Source: Xanthomonas rydalmerensis | Lineage (GTDB): Bacteria > Pseudomonadota > Gammaproteobacteria > Xanthomonadales > Xanthomonadaceae | Assembly (NCBI RefSeq): GCF_033170385.1 | Contig: NZ_CP126170.1 | Coordinates: forward strand, 4,178,001-4,242,000 | Length of the DNA: 64,000 nucleotides | Direction: 5' to 3' | Translations under genes and position numbers: made by a program | Shown: in pieces, positions 29,340-38,766 of the stretch | Numbering within the stretch: the first letter of the stretch is position 1 | Layout: each line of letters starts with the position of its first letter | The notes under the pieces: model-generated | Database searches by the model: none | What the model was told of the DNA's origin: nothing | What the model saw: the letters and a program-made list of their open reading frames with translations, nothing else

Positions 29340-31615
29340 CGCCCTTCCTGCAGCCGTGCCGCCGAGTGCCGGCGCAGCACCACGCGCGCGGCCAGCGCCA
29401 GCAGCACGCTCAGCACCACCACCGCCAGGCCCAGCAGCAGCGGGTGCTGCGAGAAGTACCAGCGTGCCCAGGTCGGCAGCGGCAGGTGGCCGACGTAGTA
29501 GGTCTGGTTGCCGGCGAGGCTGCGCACCTTGCCTTTCTGCAACAGCACCACGCTGCCCTGGAAGTCCTTCAGCGTGGCCGGCTCGAGCCAGGCGTCGAAG
29601 AAGTCCTCGACGCTGGCCGGATCCTCGGCCAGCAGCGCGACCACGCTGCGCCCGGCCTTCAGCGGCGACTGGAAGCCCATCAACACCACGTCGCCGGGCG
29701 CCGGCTTCACCGCCACCTCGGCGGTGGTCGGCAGGTCGGTGCGGCGCGCATCGAACGACAGGAAGCCGGGCAGCTTGTCCAGCACCCAGTCGCTCATCGC
29801 AAAGCGCCGCCCGCTGGCGCCGTCGCCGATCGGCAGCGCCGCGCTCCAGCGCTGGAACAGCGGCTGCGAGCGCAGGCTGCCGAACACCAGCAGGTCGCTG
29901 TCGGCGTGCTTGTCGACCTCGGCGGCGTGGATCAGGGTCACCCGCAGCGCCGGGTAGCCGGTGGACGCGCCGAGCCGGCCGAGCAGGGTCAACAGGTTGG
30001 CCATGTCCTGGTCGCCGATCTCGTCCGGCACCACCACGGTGGACTCGGACAGGTCGGCCAGGCGCGTGAACGGGAAGCCGGCATTGCCGAAGGCGGCCAG
30101 ATTCGGCATCGCGATGTAGTGATGGAACGAACGCAGGTCCACGCTGGAGTCGGCGTCGATCGCGCCGGACACGTCGGGGAAGGTGTTCTTGCACGCCTCC
30201 GCCTGCGGGCGGTCGAAGAAGAAGTGGAAGCGCAGCTGGCTGTTGGCCGAGAACGGCCCGGTCGGCAGCAGCAGCTTCTGCTCCACCGGCATCGCGCCCT
30301 TCGGCGAGAGCGCGTGCCACCAGCGCAGCGGCAACGACTCGGCATAGGCGTGGCCGTTGAGCGGCAGCGTGGTGACGAAGGCGTCGTTGATGCTGACGTT
30401 GAGCGCCGACTTGTTCTGCGTCTCCGGCACCGTGTAGCGGTAGCGCAGGTTGACCGGGATGCCGTCGCGCTGCCACACGAACAGGTCCGGCGGCAGCTGC
30501 AGGCCGACCCGGATCAGGTCGGGGTGGTAGCCGCTGACGTTCAACTGCGCGGTCTGCGCAACCAGGTCGCCGAAGCGCACCGGCTTGTCGCCGGAGATCC
30601 AGTTGGGCGCGTCGTAGGGCTTGCGCGGCTGCGCCTGCTTGAGTTCGCCGATGCGCGCCATCGGGCCGTTGAGCGGCGTGCCCAGGCTCAGCGCGGTGGC
30701 GGCCTGCTGCAGGTCGTCGTCGTCGCGGCCCAGCACCAGCAGCAGCTTGCCGGTGGCATCGCGCGGATTGGTGATCATCGCCAGGGTCGGGCCGGAGATC
30801 TCGCTCAAGCCGGCCTGGGTCGCCGCCAGTTCCGCCGGCAGGGTCGCGGCGGTGGCGAACAGCACCGCGTTGCCGGTGGCCGGCACGTCGCCGATGGCCA
30901 CGCCGAACGAGGCGCCGCGGTAGCCGGCCTGCGCGCCGAACCAGGAGGCGACGATGCCGGCGCTGCGCAGCGTGGCCAGGTCCGGGCGCTGCGGGAACAC
31001 GAACGGCAGTTCCAGGCGGCGCGTATCGCGCTTGTCGTAGAACGGCACCGGCAGCAGCGCCAGGTCGTTGCGCAGCACCAGCGGGGTGGCGGTCAGCGAC
31101 AGCCGCGTGGACGGATCGATGTTGGCCCACAGGCTGGTGTGGTCCGGATCCTCGCAGTCGCGGGTGTAGTGGCCGATCAGCTGCAGGTTGAGCCGGTTGT
31201 AGTCGCTGATCAGGCGCGGATCGATCGGCACGTCGCTCTGCTGCAACTTGCCGGCGTTCTCGCGGCTGACCGGCAGGGCCGCCACGGTGACGCCGTTGAC
31301 GCTGACCTTCAGGTGCGACAGGTCCGGCAGCAGCGCCGGCGAGTAGCTGTACACCAGATGCAGGTTCGCCGCCTGCACCACTTCGTCGGTGCGCGTGCTG
31401 AAGGGAATGCCGGCGCTGCCCTGGATGCCGCGCAGGGTCATCTCGTAGTCGATGCCGAGCTGCTTGAGCGTGGCCGAGCGCTCGCGTTCGGCCGGGGCCG
31501 GCAGCGGCACAGCGGTCGCGGCGGCCGGCGCAGTGGCAGGAAGGGTCGGCTCCTGGGCCAGCGCCAGGCCGGACAGGACCGTGAGACAACATGCAGCCAG
31601 GGCGGGTAGACGCAT
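29336..31615 (-). CDS. bcsB: Cellulose synthase regulatory/periplasmic subunit BcsB
   Basis: 759 residues. MRLPALAACCLTVLSGLALA is the signal peptide, followed by two pairs of carbohydrate-binding jelly rolls and flavodoxin-like domains (LYSYSPALLPDLSHLKVSVNG-type start; WFGAQAGYRGASFGV; LRWWHALSPKG), and a single C-terminal transmembrane anchor (LLLGLAVVVLSVLLALAARVV, just before the end). BcsB lines the periplasmic exit of BcsA and is required for catalysis. The start lies 59 bp after the bcsA stop; the stop overlaps bcsZ. Confidence 0.95.
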   Translation of the reverse strand: MRLPALAACCLTVLSGLALAQEPTLPATAPAAATAVPLPAPAERERSATLKQLGIDYEMTLRGIQGSAGIPFSTRTDEVVQAANLHLVYSYSPALLPDLSHLKVSVNGVTVAALPVSRENAGKLQQSDVPIDPRLISDYNRLNLQLIGHYTRDCEDPDHTSLWANIDPSTRLSLTATPLVLRNDLALLPVPFYDKRDTRRLELPFVFPQRPDLATLRSAGIVASWFGAQAGYRGASFGVAIGDVPATGNAVLFATAATLPAELAATQAGLSEISGPTLAMITNPRDATGKLLLVLGRDDDDLQQAATALSLGTPLNGPMARIGELKQAQPRKPYDAPNWISGDKPVRFGDLVAQTAQLNVSGYHPDLIRVGLQLPPDLFVWQRDGIPVNLRYRYTVPETQNKSALNVSINDAFVTTLPLNGHAYAESLPLRWWHALSPKGAMPVEQKLLLPTGPFSANSQLRFHFFFDRPQAEACKNTFPDVSGAIDADSSVDLRSFHHYIAMPNLAAFGNAGFPFTRLADLSESTVVVPDEIGDQDMANLLTLLGRLGASTGYPALRVTLIHAAEVDKHADSDLLVFGSLRSQPLFQRWSAALPIGDGASGRRFAMSDWVLDKLPGFLSFDARRTDLPTTAEVAVKPAPGDVVLMGFQSPLKAGRSVVALLAEDPASVEDFFDAWLEPATLKDFQGSVVLLQKGKVRSLAGNQTYYVGHLPLPTWARWYFSQHPLLLGLAVVVLSVLLALAARVVLRRHSAARLQEGR

Positions 31616-31674
31616 CGACGGCGACCGGAAAGAAAGGGAAGAGAGGAAGGAACGCAGCACAGCGGGACGACGAC

Positions 31675-33825
31675 TCACGGCGCAGCCTCCTCGCCGGCGG
31701 TACGGCCGCGCCAGCCGCTGCGCGCGCTGCTGGCGACGTGCTGACCGAGACGCCGGAAACCGCGCACGCTGGCAGCGAACACGCGCCCCAGCGACACCCA
31801 GAAGCGATCGCGGTCGTGGCGGCCCCACTGCGACACCCAGATGTCGGCGCGGGCGAAGGTGCAGGCCACCAGCCAGCGCTCCTGTTCGATCGACATCGGC
31901 CGGAACTGGATGCTGATCTCGCCGTCGCGGTCGTGGCGCACCATCGCCGGCAGGCGCTTGGAACTGCCGCGCTGCGGCAGCGCGATCTCCACCGGCATAT
32001 CCGGCTCCACCGGCACCGGCTCGAGCAGGCGCAACGCCATGCCGCCGGTGGAGAAGTTGACGGTGCGGCAGGCCAGTTCGCGGCCATCGGCCAGATGCAA
32101 GGTGGCCGGGATGTCCAGCGGCACGCGGTGCGAACGGCGCACCTGGCGCATCTCGCTGGCGGTGGCGATGGTGGCGCCGAGCAGCAGCACGTTGTAGGCG
32201 GTCCAGGCCAGGTTGAACCAGATGGTCTGCGCCTCGCCGCCGGCCTGCACGCTGAGCAGGCGCATCACCCCGGCGACCACGCCGGCCAGGTTGAGCACCA
32301 GCAGGAACAGGTAGGGCTTGGCGATCTGCCCGTCGAAGTAGCTGCGCGGCACCAGGCCGCCCTTGGGGGTGACGTTGAACTTGCCGAGCTTGGGATTGAA
32401 CAGCGCCACCAACGTCGGGCGCAGGATGTACCAGGCCAGCGTGGTCTCGTAGACCTCGTTCCACAGCAGGTGGCGGAACTTGCCCTGGGTGCGCAGGTTG
32501 GTCAGGTTGGCCTGCAGGATGTGCGGCAGGGCGTAGGCCAGGATCATCAGCGCCGAGGCGTGGATCACGTGCGCGCCGAAGAACAGGAAGGCCAGCGGCG
32601 CGGTGAGGTAGACGATGCGCGGCAGCCCATAGAAGAAGTGCAGCATCGCGTTGGCGTAGCACAGCCGCTGCGACAGGCGCAGGCCCTTGCCCAGCAGCGG
32701 ATTGTCCAGCCGCGCGATCTGCGCCATGCCGCGCGCCCAGCGGATGCGCTGGGCGACGTGGCCGGACAGGCTTTCGGTGGCCAGGCCGGCGGCCTGCGGC
32801 ACCGCAATGTAGGCGCTGCGGTAGCCGCGGCGGTGCAGCTTCAGCGCGGTGTGCGCGTCCTCGGTGACGGTCTCCACCGCCACCCCGCCCACCTCTTCCA
32901 GCGGCTTGCGCTTGATCACCGTGCACGAACCGCAGAAGAAGGTGGCGTCCCACTGGTCGTTGCCGTCCTGCAGCAGGCCGTAGAACAGTTCGCCTTCGTT
33001 GGGCACCTTGCCGTGGTTGCCGAGATTGCGCTCGAACGGATCGGCCGAGAAGAAGTAGTGCGGCATCTGCACCACCGCCAGCTTGGCGTCGCGCAGGAAC
33101 CAGCCCATCGCCACCTGCAGGAACGAGCGCGTGGGGATGTGGTCGCAGTCGAAGATCGCCACATACTCGCCGCTGGACTTCTTCAGCGCGGCGTTGATGT
33201 TGCCGGCCTTGGCGTGGAGGTTGTTGGTGCGGGTGACGTAGTGGATGCCGGCCTGCGCGCAGAACGCGCGGAACTCCTCGCGGCGGCCGTCGTCGAGCAG
33301 GTAGATGTTGAGCTTGTCGGCCGGCCAGTCCATCACGCTGGCGGCGAGGATGGTCGAGCGCACCACCGACAGCGGTTCGTTGTAGGTGGGGATGAACAGA
33401 TCGACGCTGGGCCATTCGCGCTGGTCGGCCGGCAGCGGCAGCGGCCGCCGGTTCAGCGGCCACAGCACCTGGAAGTAGCCCAGCGTCAGGATCACGAATG
33501 CGTACAGCTCGGCCAGCAGCAGGCCCAGGCCCAGGCTCAGGTCGACCGGGCTGCTCATGCCCACGGTCTGGGTCAGGCGCCACCAGATGTAGCGCGAGGA
33601 CACCGCCAGCGACAGCGCCATCATCACCAGGATCGCCAGGCGGCTGCCACTGCGCCGCAGCAGCATGGCCGCGGCGAACACCACCAGCGAGAACAGCAGT
33701 TGCTGCGGCACATCCATCGGGATGGCGACGACGAAGACCAGCAACACGGCGCCCAGCAGCCACAGCGACCAGTTGGCCAGGACATGCAGCGGGCGCGCGG
33801 CATGCGACGCGGAGGCAGCGCTCAT
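31675..33825 (-). CDS. bcsA: Cellulose synthase catalytic subunit BcsA (UDP-forming)
   Basis: 716 residues. After two N-terminal helices comes the GT2 domain with DDG (178-180), DCD (226-228), TED with catalytic Asp323, and QRIRW (359-363); more membrane helices follow. The C-terminal PilZ domain has the c-di-GMP motif RRSHR (Arg563 and Arg567) and NFSTGGM (590-596), so allosteric activation by c-di-GMP is expected. It polymerises UDP-glucose into cellulose and translocates it through the inner membrane. It is preceded by bcsD and a BcsP-like gene, with no bcsQ in the 95-bp gap before it. Confidence 0.98.
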   Translation of the reverse strand: MSAASASHAARPLHVLANWSLWLLGAVLLVFVVAIPMDVPQQLLFSLVVFAAAMLLRRSGSRLAILVMMALSLAVSSRYIWWRLTQTVGMSSPVDLSLGLGLLLAELYAFVILTLGYFQVLWPLNRRPLPLPADQREWPSVDLFIPTYNEPLSVVRSTILAASVMDWPADKLNIYLLDDGRREEFRAFCAQAGIHYVTRTNNLHAKAGNINAALKKSSGEYVAIFDCDHIPTRSFLQVAMGWFLRDAKLAVVQMPHYFFSADPFERNLGNHGKVPNEGELFYGLLQDGNDQWDATFFCGSCTVIKRKPLEEVGGVAVETVTEDAHTALKLHRRGYRSAYIAVPQAAGLATESLSGHVAQRIRWARGMAQIARLDNPLLGKGLRLSQRLCYANAMLHFFYGLPRIVYLTAPLAFLFFGAHVIHASALMILAYALPHILQANLTNLRTQGKFRHLLWNEVYETTLAWYILRPTLVALFNPKLGKFNVTPKGGLVPRSYFDGQIAKPYLFLLVLNLAGVVAGVMRLLSVQAGGEAQTIWFNLAWTAYNVLLLGATIATASEMRQVRRSHRVPLDIPATLHLADGRELACRTVNFSTGGMALRLLEPVPVEPDMPVEIALPQRGSSKRLPAMVRHDRDGEISIQFRPMSIEQERWLVACTFARADIWVSQWGRHDRDRFWVSLGRVFAASVRGFRRLGQHVASSARSGWRGRTAGEEAAP

Positions 33826-33920
33826 CGGCGGTTCCTAAAAGGGGGAGGAGGCCGGCGCGTGGTCTTCCCCACCACGCGGCGACGGCAAACAGGTGCGGCG
33901 CCCGCAGGCGCCGCGCGACA

Positions 33921-34313
33921 TCAACGATTCAAGAAGCGCTTGAGCGGACCGCCCGGCGCCGGCACGGCGGCCTCGCGGCCGGCCTCGAGCAGGCGCTGGA
34001 ACAACTGCTGCAGCGGCGTGCCGGTGGCGGCGCCGGCGGCAGCAGCCGGTGCAGGTGCGGCAGGCGTGAGCGGCAACGGTGCAGCCGGGGACAGCGCGGC
34101 CGGCCTGGCCTCGATCGCGGCGCGTACCACCGACAGCACCGGCGCCGGTGCGGCGGGTGCTGGCGGCGGCGTGGCGGCAGCCGGCTCGGCGGCGCTGAGC
34201 CGGTCGGCGGAAAAATCCTGGTAGGCGGTGGCGCCGCTACTGCCGAGCTTGGCGAACAGGCTGGAGACGTCGTCGCCGGTTTCGGCACCCGTCTGCTTGG
34301 ACTTTTTGGACAT
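33921..34313 (-). CDS. BcsP-like cellulose biosynthesis accessory protein
   Basis: 130 residues from ATG 34313 (MSKKSKQTGAETGDDVSSLF). The short conserved head, DDVSSLFAKLGSSGATAYQD, and the tail, TPLQQLFQRLLEAGREAAV then PLKRFLNR, flank an Ala/Pro-rich disordered middle. This head-linker-tail layout matches the small proline-rich Bcs accessory proteins (BcsP/BcsO type) found before bcsQ or bcsA. Their role is not well defined; they may help organise or polarise synthase complexes. It is placed between bcsD and bcsA. The family call is from memory of motif style, not a search. Confidence 0.7.
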   Translation of the reverse strand: MSKKSKQTGAETGDDVSSLFAKLGSSGATAYQDFSADRLSAAEPAAATPPPAPAAPAPVLSVVRAAIEARPAALSPAAPLPLTPAAPAPAAAAGAATGTPLQQLFQRLLEAGREAAVPAPGGPLKRFLNR

Positions 34314-34360
34314 GACTCCCCTCATGACGATCAAAAAAAGTTCGGTGCGTCGCGCCGCGC

Positions 34361-34819
34361 TCAGCCGACCCGGGCCAGCACCAGGCGGCGCAGGTCTTCG
34401 TTCGCGGACGACAACGCACGCACGCCCAATCCGGCCGACATGCCGACCTGCACGAACCAGGCCTGGTACACCCCTTCCAGGAAGCCGTCGGCGCCGGCGG
34501 CCTGCCCGGCCAGGCCGATATGCAGCGGCGAACCGGCGTGCAGCAGGTCGACGCGGTCGGCATGTTCCTCGAACCGCGCATAGCCCCATTCCAGCCGGTC
34601 CCAGACGCGATTGGCCGCGTCCTCCAGCTCCTGCAGGGTGGCGCAGGCACCGACCGGATGTTCGGCGGCGAAGCGACGCCCGATGCGCGCCATCAGCAGC
34701 GCCAGATCCTCGGGGCCCAACTCCGCGGCGAACTCCTCCGCCAACGCGCGCAGGAAGCCCCGCCACTGCCGCGAACAGGCCTGGGTGCGGTAATGGGTCG
34801 GCAACGCGTGAGCGCTCAT
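34361..34819 (-). CDS. bcsD: Cellulose synthase subunit BcsD
   Basis: 152 residues, matching the Komagataeibacter BcsD length. Typical segments are QWRGFLRALAEEFAAELGPE near the N-terminus, LQELEDAANRVWDRLEWGYA, the short HAGSPL, and the C-terminal EGVYQAWFVQVGMSAGLGV. BcsD forms a periplasmic or cytoplasmic octameric ring that helps order glucan chains into ribbons. It is the first gene of the operon; having bcsD at this position is characteristic of type I bcs loci. Confidence 0.88.
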   Translation of the reverse strand: MSAHALPTHYRTQACSRQWRGFLRALAEEFAAELGPEDLALLMARIGRRFAAEHPVGACATLQELEDAANRVWDRLEWGYARFEEHADRVDLLHAGSPLHIGLAGQAAGADGFLEGVYQAWFVQVGMSAGLGVRALSSANEDLRRLVLARVG

Positions 34820-35037
34820 CGGGAAGTCTCTGGCCAGGGACGGAACGACAACGGCGTAGCGGCTGTAGCGCCTGGGCGGCCCATCCTGACCGTCACTATT
34901 GCGACACAGTTCTCACTTTCCCGTGCAGTGTATCTCACTCTTTCTTCACCGCAAAGCCCTGTTGCACCGAACGGCGACTCCTGCCCGGCCGCCCCGGCGA
35001 CCGCTGCCGCATCGGCACCGGCAGGGTCATTGCAGGC
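34820..35037 (-). promoter_or_regulatory. Upstream region of the bcs operon
   Basis: About 220 bp between bcsD and the 3' end of pncB with no gene. The stretch 34895-34970 is AT-richer (GTGAGATACACTGCACGGG and neighbours on the minus strand) and is where the cellulose operon promoter should lie. No specific activator site was recognised. Confidence 0.35.
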
Positions 35038-36222
35038 TCAGGGCTGGTCCTCGGCCGGCACCTGGAACACCTGCCGCAGGTAGGCCAGATAGGCCGGGTC
35101 GTCGCACAGGGTCTTGCCGGGCGAGTCGCTGAGCTTGGCCACCGGCTGGCCGTTGCAGCGAACCATCTTGATCACGATCTGCAACGGCACCAGGCCCAGG
35201 TCGTTGGTCAGGTGCGTGCCGACGCCGAACGCGAGCATGCAGCGCTCGCGGAAATGCGCGTACAGCCGCATCACTTTGTCGATGTCCAGGCCGTCGCTGA
35301 ACACCAGGATCTTGCTGCGCGGGTCCACCCGATGCTGCTGCAGGTGCGCCAGCACGCGCTCGCCCCACTCGAACGGATCGCCGGAATCGTGGCGCATGCC
35401 GTCGAACAGCTTGCAGAAATACAGATCGAAATCGCGCAGGAACGCGTCCAGGCCGACCACGTCCGACAACGCGATGCCGAGATCGCCGCGGTACTCGCGC
35501 GCCCACGATTCCAGCGCCGCCGCCTGCGAGTCGCGCAAGCGCGGCCCCAGCGCCTGGAACGCCTGCAGATACTCGTGCGCCATCGTGCCCAGCGGCGTCA
35601 GGCCGTAGCGGCGGGCGAAGTACACATTGCTGGTGCCGACGAACTGCTGGCCCAGGGTCTGCTGCAGCACCGGCAGCAGTTCGCCGTGCCACGCCCGCGA
35701 ATAGCGACGCCGGGTGCCGTAGTCGGCGATGGCGCAGCCGTCGTAGCCCGGGGTGTCGCGCAGCAGCGCGATCTTGGCCTGCAGGCGGCGCAGGCCTTCG
35801 GCATGGTCGGCGCCGCCGGCGTTGCGGAACCACACCTCGTTGACGATCGCCAGCAGCGGCACCTCGAACAGGATGGTGTGCAGCCACGGCCCGCGGATGC
35901 GCAGCTCGATCTCGCCGGGCACGCTGGTCGAGGCCTGTAACTGCAGGTACTTGCGATCCAGGTGGAACAGCGCCAGGAAATCGACGAAGTCCGGCTTGAT
36001 GAAACGCATCGCGCGCAGGTAGTCCAGCTCGTCGGCGCGGAAGCGCAGCGCGCACAGCGCGTCGATCTCCGCCGAGATCTGCGGCAGGTACTGCGCCAGG
36101 TCGATGCCCGGGGTGCGGCACTTGAAGCGGTACTCCACCTGCGCGCCGGGGTGCTGATGCAGCACCGCCTGCATCATGGTGAATTTGTAGAGGTCGGTGT
36201 CCAGCAACGAGTCGATGATCAT
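35038..36222 (-). CDS. pncB: Nicotinate phosphoribosyltransferase
   Basis: 394 residues from ATG 36222 ([20 protein letters not shown]), the standard PncB start. Conserved parts are [10 protein letters not shown], the DYGTRRRYS loop, [15 protein letters not shown] with PIGTMAHE-type motif ([12 protein letters not shown]; the His is the autophosphorylation site in this family), [14 protein letters not shown] and [10 protein letters not shown]. It converts nicotinate and PRPP to nicotinate mononucleotide in NAD salvage. It lies between the cellulose operon and the second polysaccharide operon but is functionally unrelated to either as far as one can tell. Confidence 0.97.
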   Translation of the reverse strand: MIIDSLLDTDLYKFTMMQAVLHQHPGAQVEYRFKCRTPGIDLAQYLPQISAEIDALCALRFRADELDYLRAMRFIKPDFVDFLALFHLDRKYLQLQASTSVPGEIELRIRGPWLHTILFEVPLLAIVNEVWFRNAGGADHAEGLRRLQAKIALLRDTPGYDGCAIADYGTRRRYSRAWHGELLPVLQQTLGQQFVGTSNVYFARRYGLTPLGTMAHEYLQAFQALGPRLRDSQAAALESWAREYRGDLGIALSDVVGLDAFLRDFDLYFCKLFDGMRHDSGDPFEWGERVLAHLQQHRVDPRSKILVFSDGLDIDKVMRLYAHFRERCMLAFGVGTHLTNDLGLVPLQIVIKMVRCNGQPVAKLSDSPGKTLCDDPAYLAYLRQVFQVPAEDQP

Positions 36223-36295
36223 CGCGCGATTATGCGCCCGCTGCGTTGCCAGTCCGTTGTCGCCGGTTGCGCGCGTCGCAATGCGGCCGCACACC

Positions 36296-37270
36296 TCAAC
36301 GCTTGAGTACCGCCTGCGCCGGCTTGTGCTGCACGGTGAAATCGCTGTCGCGGGCGCCGCCGGCGCCCGGATCGGTGTACCAGCACCACAGTGCGATGCC
36401 GGCGATGCGCGGCTGCGCGTCGAGTACATCGCGCCACTCGCGCAGCACCTGCGCCTGCAGCGCCGTGTCGACTTCGGCGCTGCGCTGCTCCGGGCTTTCC
36501 CAAGGCGCGGCGAGGCTGCCGCGCGCCGAGCGCAAGCCGAGTTCGGCCACCCACACCGGGCGGCCGCTGCGCTCGCCCAGCGCCTGCACCCGCGCCGCCG
36601 CCGCATGCATCTGCGCGCGCCGCTGCGCCGGCGCCGCGGCCAGCGCCGGATACAGGCTGGTACCGACGAAATCGAAACGGTCCCAATAGCCGAAGCGCTC
36701 GGCCTGCTCCAGGCCGTCGGCGACGTAGCCGATCGGGCCGCGATAGACCTGACGCACCGCCGCCAGCAGCGCCGGCCACTGCGGGGCATCCTGCAACTGG
36801 CGCAGTTCGGTGCCGACGATCAGCGCGCTGGCGCGCTCTTCGGCGGCGACCTGGGCCAGTTGCAGCAGCGCGCGCCGGTAGGCGGCGAACCAGGCGTCGC
36901 GATCGGCCGGCGCGGCCTCGCCGGCCCAGTGCCCGGGAATCCACAGATGCACCTTCAGCACCGGCTGCAGGCCGGCCGCACGCATCTGCCGCAATCCGGC
37001 GCGGATCAGCGCAGGACTGCTGTCGCTGCCCAACACCGGCGCCGAGGACTGCGGCGACGCCTGCCAGACGAAGGCGACCAGCAGCGCGCGCGAGGCGCCG
37101 GCATCGGCCAGCTGCTGCAGCGACTGCTGTGCCGCGTTGCTGCCCCACGGCGCGCTGGGCGACACCTTGACGTTGGCACCCATCCACGGCGATGCGGGCG
37201 CCGCACTGCAGCCGCCGGCGCTCAGCGCCAGCAGCAAGGCGGCCAGCAATCTTACGGCGATCGGCGCCAT
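36296..37270 (-). CDS. GH113-like glycoside hydrolase lipoprotein
   Basis: 324 residues from ATG 37270. The N-terminus [20 protein letters not shown] runs into Cys21, giving a lipobox (SAGGC), so it is probably a lipoprotein. The rest is a TIM barrel: [38 protein letters not shown] with acid/base candidate Glu155, and [14 protein letters not shown] with nucleophile candidate Glu243, ending [13 protein letters not shown]. This Glu pair and the GTEL/AELG context match GH113 (beta-mannanase type) and related clan A enzymes. It overlaps the preceding membrane-protein gene by 19 bp, so it belongs to the GT2-MshEN operon and may trim the polymer made there, as BcsZ does for cellulose. Confidence 0.7.
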   Translation of the reverse strand: MAPIAVRLLAALLLALSAGGCSAAPASPWMGANVKVSPSAPWGSNAAQQSLQQLADAGASRALLVAFVWQASPQSSAPVLGSDSSPALIRAGLRQMRAAGLQPVLKVHLWIPGHWAGEAAPADRDAWFAAYRRALLQLAQVAAEERASALIVGTELRQLQDAPQWPALLAAVRQVYRGPIGYVADGLEQAERFGYWDRFDFVGTSLYPALAAAPAQRRAQMHAAAARVQALGERSGRPVWVAELGLRSARGSLAAPWESPEQRSAEVDTALQAQVLREWRDVLDAQPRIAGIALWCWYTDPGAGGARDSDFTVQHKPAQAVLKR

Positions 37271-38766
37271 ACCCGGTAGATGCCCTGGTGGTAGACCAGA
37301 CTGTAGCCCGGCAGGCCCTGTTGCCATAGCTGCGGGAAGCGCCGGTTGAGGCTGTCCAGGGCACCGGTCTGGCTGGCAGGGTCGCTCACCACCACCTGGT
37401 CCGGCATCTTCCGTGGATCGACCAGCGCCTGCTTGAAGCGCGGATCGAACGGCAGGACCAGTTGCTTGGCGTCGCCGCGGGCAACGATCACCGGATAGCT
37501 GGCGCGATCGTCGAGCAGGGTCGGCAACCGCGCCTCGGCCAGCCACGCCCCCAACTGCGCGGCGTCGGCATGGCGCGGCGCTGCCGGCGCCTGCAGCGCG
37601 GCGATCCAGTCGCGGGTGGTGGAGGTGGCGGTGCGGGCGATCACCCAGCCGCTGGACACCGCGCCGGCCAGCAGCAACGCCAGGCCCAGCCAGCGCACGT
37701 CGCGGCGCAGGTCGCCCAGCACCAGCGCCACCGGCACCAGCAGCAGGGCCAGGAAGTCCAGCGGCTGCGCAGTGAAGCGCGCCCAGGTGGCCAGCGTGCC
37801 GGCGCCGATCACCGTGGCGGTGGCAGCCAGCACGCTGCGCCAGGTGTCGCCGGTGCGGGTGTGGCGCAGCAACAGCAACAGCGGCGCGCTGACCATGCCG
37901 GCCAGCAGCAGCCACAGCGGCGGCCACCACGGCTGCGCCGCGGCCTGCTGCAGCCACGGCTGCAGCGCCGCCTGCGCATAGATGCCGCGGAAGGCGGAAT
38001 TGGCGTCGCGCACGAACAGCAGCGGGTCGCCGAAGAACATGTAGTTGAGGTACATCCAGGCCGCCACCGCGAACAGGAACGGCAGGTAGCACACCAGGTA
38101 GAAGGCCAGCGGCGCCTGCCGCATCAGGCGCGGCGGCGCGATCAGGAACAGCCACGGCGCCAGCCCCACCGCCAGGAAGCAGGCGCGTTCGTCGACGAAG
38201 AACAGCAGGCACAGGCTCGCGGCCAGGCGCAGGTAGGCGAAGGCTTCCGGATCGTCGCGGAAGTGGCGCAGCGCGCGCGCGGCCACGTAGAACACCAGCA
38301 GGCCCAGGCCCTGGTTGTTGCCGGACAGGGTCGGCCACAGGAAGAACGGCTGGACCACCAGCCCGGCGCTCAGCGCCCAGGCCCAGCCGCGGCCCAGCCC
38401 GGCGGCGATGTCGCGCCACAGCAGGGTCACCAGAGTCGCCCCGGCCAGCACGTCGACCAGGTACGGCAGCAGCGGCGTGGACAGCCCCGGCAGGCCGCCG
38501 ATCAGCACGCCCAGGTACAGCGAGGCCTGCGCGTACAGGAAGCCCAGGTACTCGATGCGGAAGCCGGCCGCGTCGCGCAACAGCAGCAGCTTGGCGTACT
38601 GCGCCATCGCGTCGTCGCTCATGTAGCCGTGCGCGAGCAGCCGGTGGCACAGCAGCGCCAGCAGCGCCGCGGTGCACACGAACACCGCGGTGCCGCGCGC
38701 GCGGCGCGGCGCGTCAGTCGTCGAGCGCGGCGCGGCGCTCTTCGGCCATGTGCTTGCTGATGCCAT
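37252..38766 (-). CDS. Multi-spanning membrane protein of the GT2-MshEN operon (function unknown)
   Basis: Up to 504 residues, with about ten hydrophobic segments between residues 26 and 370 and a ~130-residue soluble C-terminal part (ADAAQLGAWLAEARLPTLLD ... [18 protein letters not shown]). Motif HGYMSDDAMAQY after the first helix resembles the acidic loop of GT-C (PMT/ArnT-like) glycosyltransferases, which use lipid-linked sugar donors. That assignment is tentative. Start is uncertain: ATG 38766 overlaps the GT2 gene by 53 bp, while GTG 38685 would avoid the overlap. It is translated between the GT2 gene and the GH113-like gene. Confidence 0.65.
   Translation of the reverse strand: MASASTWPKSAAPRSTTDAPRRARGTAVFVCTAALLALLCHRLLAHGYMSDDAMAQYAKLLLLRDAAGFRIEYLGFLYAQASLYLGVLIGGLPGLSTPLLPYLVDVLAGATLVTLLWRDIAAGLGRGWAWALSAGLVVQPFFLWPTLSGNNQGLGLLVFYVAARALRHFRDDPEAFAYLRLAASLCLLFFVDERACFLAVGLAPWLFLIAPPRLMRQAPLAFYLVCYLPFLFAVAAWMYLNYMFFGDPLLFVRDANSAFRGIYAQAALQPWLQQAAAQPWWPPLWLLLAGMVSAPLLLLLRHTRTGDTWRSVLAATATVIGAGTLATWARFTAQPLDFLALLLVPVALVLGDLRRDVRWLGLALLLAGAVSSGWVIARTATSTTRDWIAALQAPAAPRHADAAQLGAWLAEARLPTLLDDRASYPVIVARGDAKQLVLPFDPRFKQALVDPRKMPDQVVVSDPASQTGALDSLNRRFPQLWQQGLPGYSLVYHQGIYRVWRRSP

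Noticed and set aside
33826..33920. A bcsQ gene between the bcsP-like gene and bcsA
   Set aside because: The gap is only 95 bp and no P-loop ATPase frame is present in the operon.
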